From positions 1-18,036 of the forward strand of contig CALIDR010000349.1 of NCBI GenBank assembly GCA_938022295.1: a DNA stretch of 18,036 nt. The letters run 5' to 3'. The position numbers and the translations under genes were made by a program. Shown here one piece after another: positions 15,419 through 18,036 of this stretch. The stretch is from an uncultured Burkholderiaceae bacterium (lineage in GTDB: Bacteria > Pseudomonadota > Gammaproteobacteria > Burkholderiales > Burkholderiaceae_C). The notes under the pieces are model-generated. The model did not search any database. It saw only the letters and a list, made by a program, of their open reading frames with translations, and was not told the DNA's origin. The first letter of the stretch is position 1. The number at the start of each line of letters is the position of its first letter.

Positions 15419-15424
15419 ATAGTA
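15419..15424 (-). promoter_or_regulatory. Candidate -10 element for the DUF1232-thermonuclease pair
   Basis: On the minus strand TACTAT lies 8 nt before the ATG at 15410, which places the expected transcription start one or two bases from the start codon. No clear -35 hexamer is seen in the GC-rich DNA behind it. Confidence 0.45.
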
Positions 15425-15464
15425 CCCACGCGCGCCGCCGCGGCCGCCCGCCCGGCCGGCGCGG

Positions 15465-15683
15465 TCAGGCGCGCTCGGGGAACGCTGGCGCGCCCGGCGG
15501 TTCGCCCCCGCGGGCGGCCGGGGCCGCCGGTGCGACGGTGGCCGCAGGGGACGGCCGCGCGATCGCCGCCGCGCGGGGGTCGCCCGTGGGGCGCACGGCC
15601 AGCGCGTCGATTCCGGCGGCAACCAGCGTGGTGACGACGGCGGCGGCCGTCAGGGCGACGAAGCGGTCGGCGGCGGGATGCAT
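15465..15683 (-). CDS. Small one-TM protein of unknown function
   Basis: The product is 72 residues: a short N-terminus (MHPAADRF), one hydrophobic segment (about 9-28, VALTAAAVVTTLVAAGIDALA) and a Pro/Ala-rich, probably unstructured tail. The ATG at 15683 is preceded by GGAG at 5-nt spacing, a better ribosome binding site than most genes here, which supports the start. The frame is open upstream but only with Arg/Ala-rich, non-protein-like sequence. The tail probably faces the periplasm. No family recognised; its coding status rests on the ribosome binding site and the membrane segment. Confidence 0.55.
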   Translation of the reverse strand: MHPAADRFVALTAAAVVTTLVAAGIDALAVRPTGDPRAAAIARPSPAATVAPAAPAARGGEPPGAPAFPERA

Positions 15684-15814
15684 CGGGGCTCCGGCAGGCT
15701 GCAACGGCCGCAAGGTAGGCCCCCCGCTCACCCGCGACGAGCGCGATGCGACCGGTCGCGCCACGGCGCGGACGAAACGCGCCTGCGGCCGACCGCCGGC
15801 GCCGCCGGCCGCCG

Positions 15815-16045
15815 TCAGCCGCCGGCCAGGGGTGCGTCCAGCGCCGTCGCGTCGACCTCGCACCACTCGAGCCCGCGCGCGAGGTCGTGGCTCGAGTCGA
15901 ACCACCCGCAGCCGCTCGCCGCGGCGTCGTCATCGCGCCGCGGCAGGCCTGCCGATGCGCTGCCGGCCGCCGCCGCGGGCTGGCGTGGCCCGCGGGTCCA
16001 GCGCGACCAGGCGGCGACGAACGGCAACGCGGCACGGCAGTTCAT
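15815..16045 (-). CDS. Small hypothetical protein with GCGWFDSSHDL motif
   Basis: The predicted product is 76 residues. The N-terminal half is Arg/Ala/Pro-rich. The C-terminal half (DDDAAASGCGWFDSSHDLARGLEW read in parts, about residues 39-62) has a composition unlike random antisense sequence: CGWFDSS followed by a helical HDLARGLEWCEVD. GAGGT sits 6 nt before ATG 16045 and decides the start over an ATG six codons upstream. The frame continues far upstream as antisense to the kinase-fusion gene; that part is a shadow. I recall similar short CGWFDSS proteins in Burkholderiales but cannot name a family. It fills most of the otherwise empty gap 15684-16186; the rest holds no gene that I can see. 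Confidence 0.55.
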   Translation of the reverse strand: MNCRAALPFVAAWSRWTRGPRQPAAAAGSASAGLPRRDDDAAASGCGWFDSSHDLARGLEWCEVDATALDAPLAGG

Positions 16046-16172
16046 GGGCGACCTCGATGGCATCACAAGGCAGGCGATGGCCGACGGCCCCATCGTCGGC
16101 CGTGCGGCGCCCGCGCTCCATCGCCCCGAAGGCGGTCCGCGGCCCACCCCGGCGGGGGAACCGGCGCGCCCG

Positions 16173-16178
16173 CACAAT
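16173..16178 (+). promoter_or_regulatory. Candidate -10 element for the kinase fusion gene
   Basis: CACAAT, the same hexamer as at the tRNA gene, ends 8 nt before ATG 16187, so a leaderless or nearly leaderless transcript is expected. A -35 match is not apparent. Confidence 0.4.
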
Positions 16179-16186
16179 GCGCGGCG

Positions 16187-17779
16187 ATGGACGACGTCGC
16201 CGCCGCGCTGGCCCGCCACCAGGCGCTGGTGCGCGGGCTGTGCCGTCCCGAAGCCTGGCCGCAGACGTTCGACGGCGCGGCCGAGGTGATCGAGACGCAC
16301 CTGTCGTCGGTCGTGCTCGCCGGCGCGTGGGCGCTGAAGGTCAAGAAGCCGCTCGCACTCGACTTCGTCGACTTCTCGACGCTCGAGCGCCGCCGCCACT
16401 TCTGCGACGAGGAACTGCGGCTGAACCGGCGCACCGCGGCGGCGTGGTACGTCGACGTGCTGCCGGTCACCGGCAGCGTCGACGCGCCGCGCCTCGGCGG
16501 TGCCGGCGCGCCGATCGAGTGGGCTTTGCGCATGCGGCGCTTCGATCAGGCGCTCCTGCTCGACCGCCTGGCCGCCGACGGCCGGCTCGACGCTCCGAAG
16601 GTGGACGCCTTCGCGCAGGCGGTGGCGGCGTTCCACGCCGCGCTGCCGGCGTCGCCCGCCTGCCACGGCGACCCGGCGACCGCGCTGCACTACGCGCGCG
16701 GCAACCTGCACGCGCTGGCGCAAGCCGCGATCGCCCCCGACGCGGTCGCCGCGCTGCACCGCTGGACCGAGCAGCGCTTCGCCGCCGTCGCGCCGCTGCT
16801 CGCGCGACGGCGCGCGCAGGGGCGCGTGCGCGAGGGCCACGGCGACCTGCACCTGGGCAACGTCGCCTGGCTCGACGGCGCGCCGGTGCCGTTCGACGCC
16901 CTCGAATTCGAGCCCCTGCTGCGCCACCTCGACACCGCGAGCGACGCCGCGTTCGCGTTCATGGACCTGCTCGACCACGGCCTGCCGGCGCTGGCTTGGC
17001 GGTGGCTCAGCGGCTACCTCGAAGCCGGCGGCGACCACGACGCGCTGCCGGCGTGGCGCTGGTTCGCCGTCTACCGGGCGCTGGTGCGCGCCAAGGTGGC
17101 GGCGATCCGCGCCGCGCAGCCCGGCGTCGCCGCCGCCGAAGCCGATGCCGCCCGCGCGGCGGCGCAGCGCCGCGTCGACCGCGCCGCCCGGCTGGCGCGC
17201 CTGGCCGCGACCTCGCCCGCGGTGCCGACGCTGGTGCTGACGACGGGGCTCAGCGGCAGCGGCAAGAGCACGGTGGCGCAGACGCTCGTCGAGGCGCTCG
17301 GCGCGGTGCGCGTGCGTTCCGACGTCGAGCGCAAGCGGCTGCACGGCCTGGCGCCGACCGCGCGCGGCGACCCGGCGTCGCTGTACACCGCCGCGGCGAC
17401 GCGCCGCACCTACGCGCGGCTGGCCGACGTCGCGCGCGCGGCGATCGCCGGCGAGATCGACGTCGTCGTCGACGCCGCGTTCCTGCGCCGCGCCGAGCGC
17501 GACGCGATGCGTGCCCTCGCGCGGGCGCTCGGCGCGCGCTGCGTCGTCGTCGACTGCCGCGCGCCGCGCGCGGTGCTCGAGCAGCGGCTCGAGGCGCGCT
17601 CGCGCGCCGGCACCGATGCGTCCGACGCGACGGTGGACGTGCTGGCGCTGCAGTGGCGCGTGCCCGAGCCGATTGCCGGCGACGAAGCCGCCGACGCGCA
17701 CGTGCTCGACACCGACGCGCCGCCGGACGTCGTGCGCGAGCGCGTGCAGGCGCTCGCGCACCGGCTCGCCGGGCGCTGA
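16187..17779 (+). CDS. Bifunctional aminoglycoside phosphotransferase-like / P-loop kinase fusion protein
   Basis: The 530-residue protein joins two domains. Residues ~30-335 resemble the aminoglycoside phosphotransferase/protein-kinase-like fold, with the catalytic loop HGDLHLGN (218-225) and metal-binding D237 in FDALEFE. Residues ~345-530 form an AAA/zeta-toxin-like P-loop kinase domain with Walker A GLSGSGKS (354-361) and a following SDVERKRLHG stretch (378-387). Fusions of this kind are widespread in proteobacteria and of unsettled function. They are probably small-molecule kinases, and the name does not imply drug resistance. The frame is open upstream to 15746, but family sequence starts at MDDVAAALARHQ and no ribosome binding site is present, in line with the -10 hexamer beside the ATG. 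It converges with the PhaM-like gene. Confidence 0.88.
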   Translation: MDDVAAALARHQALVRGLCRPEAWPQTFDGAAEVIETHLSSVVLAGAWALKVKKPLALDFVDFSTLERRRHFCDEELRLNRRTAAAWYVDVLPVTGSVDAPRLGGAGAPIEWALRMRRFDQALLLDRLAADGRLDAPKVDAFAQAVAAFHAALPASPACHGDPATALHYARGNLHALAQAAIAPDAVAALHRWTEQRFAAVAPLLARRRAQGRVREGHGDLHLGNVAWLDGAPVPFDALEFEPLLRHLDTASDAAFAFMDLLDHGLPALAWRWLSGYLEAGGDHDALPAWRWFAVYRALVRAKVAAIRAAQPGVAAAEADAARAAAQRRVDRAARLARLAATSPAVPTLVLTTGLSGSGKSTVAQTLVEALGAVRVRSDVERKRLHGLAPTARGDPASLYTAAATRRTYARLADVARAAIAGEIDVVVDAAFLRRAERDAMRALARALGARCVVVDCRAPRAVLEQRLEARSRAGTDASDATVDVLALQWRVPEPIAGDEAADAHVLDTDAPPDVVRERVQALAHRLAGR

Positions 17780-17794
17780 CCGCGCCGGGTCAGC
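17775..17794. terminator. Inverted repeat formed by two convergent stop codons
   Basis: GCTGAC (17775-17780) and GTCAGC (17789-17794) form a 6-bp stem around an 8-nt loop. The stop codon of the kinase fusion lies in one arm and that of the PhaM-like gene in the other. There is no T-tract, so function as a bidirectional terminator is weakly supported. Confidence 0.25.
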
Positions 17795-18036
17795 CGGCCG
17801 GCGGCTCGGCCTGCTCCACCCGCCCCCGGCCGGCGGCCTTCCTGGCGGGCTTCTTCGCCGCTTTCTTCGCTGCCTTCTTGGCGGCCTTGCGCGGAGCGGT
17901 CGCGCCCGATGCGCCGGGCGTCGCTGCGGCAGGCGCCCGCGCGGCCTCGCCGAAGCGCGCCGCTTCGGCGGCCGTCTCGCGCATCGCGTTGGCGGCGATC
18001 TCGGTGAACTGGCGCGTCAGCGCCGACCACCACTGC
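17790..18036 (-). CDS. PhaM-like polyhydroxyalkanoate granule protein, C-terminal part only
   Basis: The minus-strand frame enters from the right edge and ends at 17790, giving 81 residues. It opens with QWWSALTRQFTEIAANAMRE, an amphipathic segment like that near the C-terminus of PhaM-family proteins of Burkholderiales. An Ala/Pro linker and a Lys/Ala-rich tail follow (RKAAKKAAKKAAKKPARKAAGRG), resembling histone H1. In Ralstonia, PhaM binds PHA granules, activates PHA synthase and attaches granules to the nucleoid through such a tail. A phasin or another H1-like protein is the alternative. An internal ATG at 17984 is not the real start, because coding sequence continues beyond it. Confidence 0.6.
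   Translation of the reverse strand, partial: QWWSALTRQFTEIAANAMRETAAEAARFGEAARAPAAATPGASGATAPRKAAKKAAKKAAKKPARKAAGRGRVEQAEPPAG

Noticed and set aside
16046..17761. Upstream extension of the small GCGWFDSSHDL frame to 648 codons
   Set aside because: It is exactly antisense to the kinase fusion, whose motifs are intact; only the last 76 codons have their own ribosome binding site and distinct composition.
16187..17779. Aminoglycoside resistance gene
   Set aside because: HGDLHLGN is shared by many kinases of this fold, and fusion to a P-loop domain marks a widespread housekeeping-like family, not known resistance enzymes.
17840..17900. Tandem DNA repeat in the Lys/Ala-rich region
   Set aside because: The repetition follows from coding for AAKK units in the PhaM-like tail and varies at the base level, so no separate DNA repeat is claimed.

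Overview
The window is very GC-rich DNA with strong G/C preference at third codon positions. Its gene families (FbpB/FbpC-type iron transport, CtpA-type S41 protease, MoeB/ThiF enzyme, LOG-family protein, arginase, DUF1232 protein and a Lys/Ala-rich PhaM-like tail) suggest a chromosomal segment of a betaproteobacterium, most likely a high-GC member of the Burkholderiales. That placement is inferred from gene content and style, not from a marker gene. I see no insertion sequence, phage gene, integrase or CRISPR array. I found no convincing previously undescribed system; the most useful observations are local ones.

Layout. At 1-2526 (minus) a universal stress protein gene leads an 8-nt-spaced zinc alcohol dehydrogenase, followed by a strong hairpin and a membrane glycosyltransferase-like protein cut by the window edge. 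At 2736-4034 (plus) lie a DUF3606-type small protein, a probably exported protein of unknown function, and a flavodoxin-fold NAD(P)H oxidoreductase whose C-terminus is displaced by a one-base frameshift. A tRNA-Arg(CCU) follows at 4090-4164. At 4185-6979 a fused iron permease (minus) and its ATPase (plus) diverge from a Fur-box-like palindrome; no periplasmic binding protein is present.

The long plus-strand run at 7146-13821 holds a CtpA protease closed by an intrinsic terminator, then moeB-like, LOG family, arginase, a class I glutamine amidotransferase-like (C26) hydrolase and a family 5 peptide-binding protein. The arginase, C26 hydrolase and binding protein together hint at arginine/polyamine or gamma-glutamyl compound use, but that link is inference.

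The last part (13836-18036) is mostly minus: a conserved-looking hypothetical protein, a secreted thermonuclease translationally coupled to a DUF1232 membrane protein, a small one-TM protein, a small soluble protein with a GCGWFDSSHDL motif, and the C-terminus of a PhaM-like granule protein. A plus-strand fusion of a kinase-like (APH) domain and a P-loop kinase domain lies among them. Several genes have a -10-like hexamer 6-8 nt before the start codon, as expected for leaderless mRNAs.
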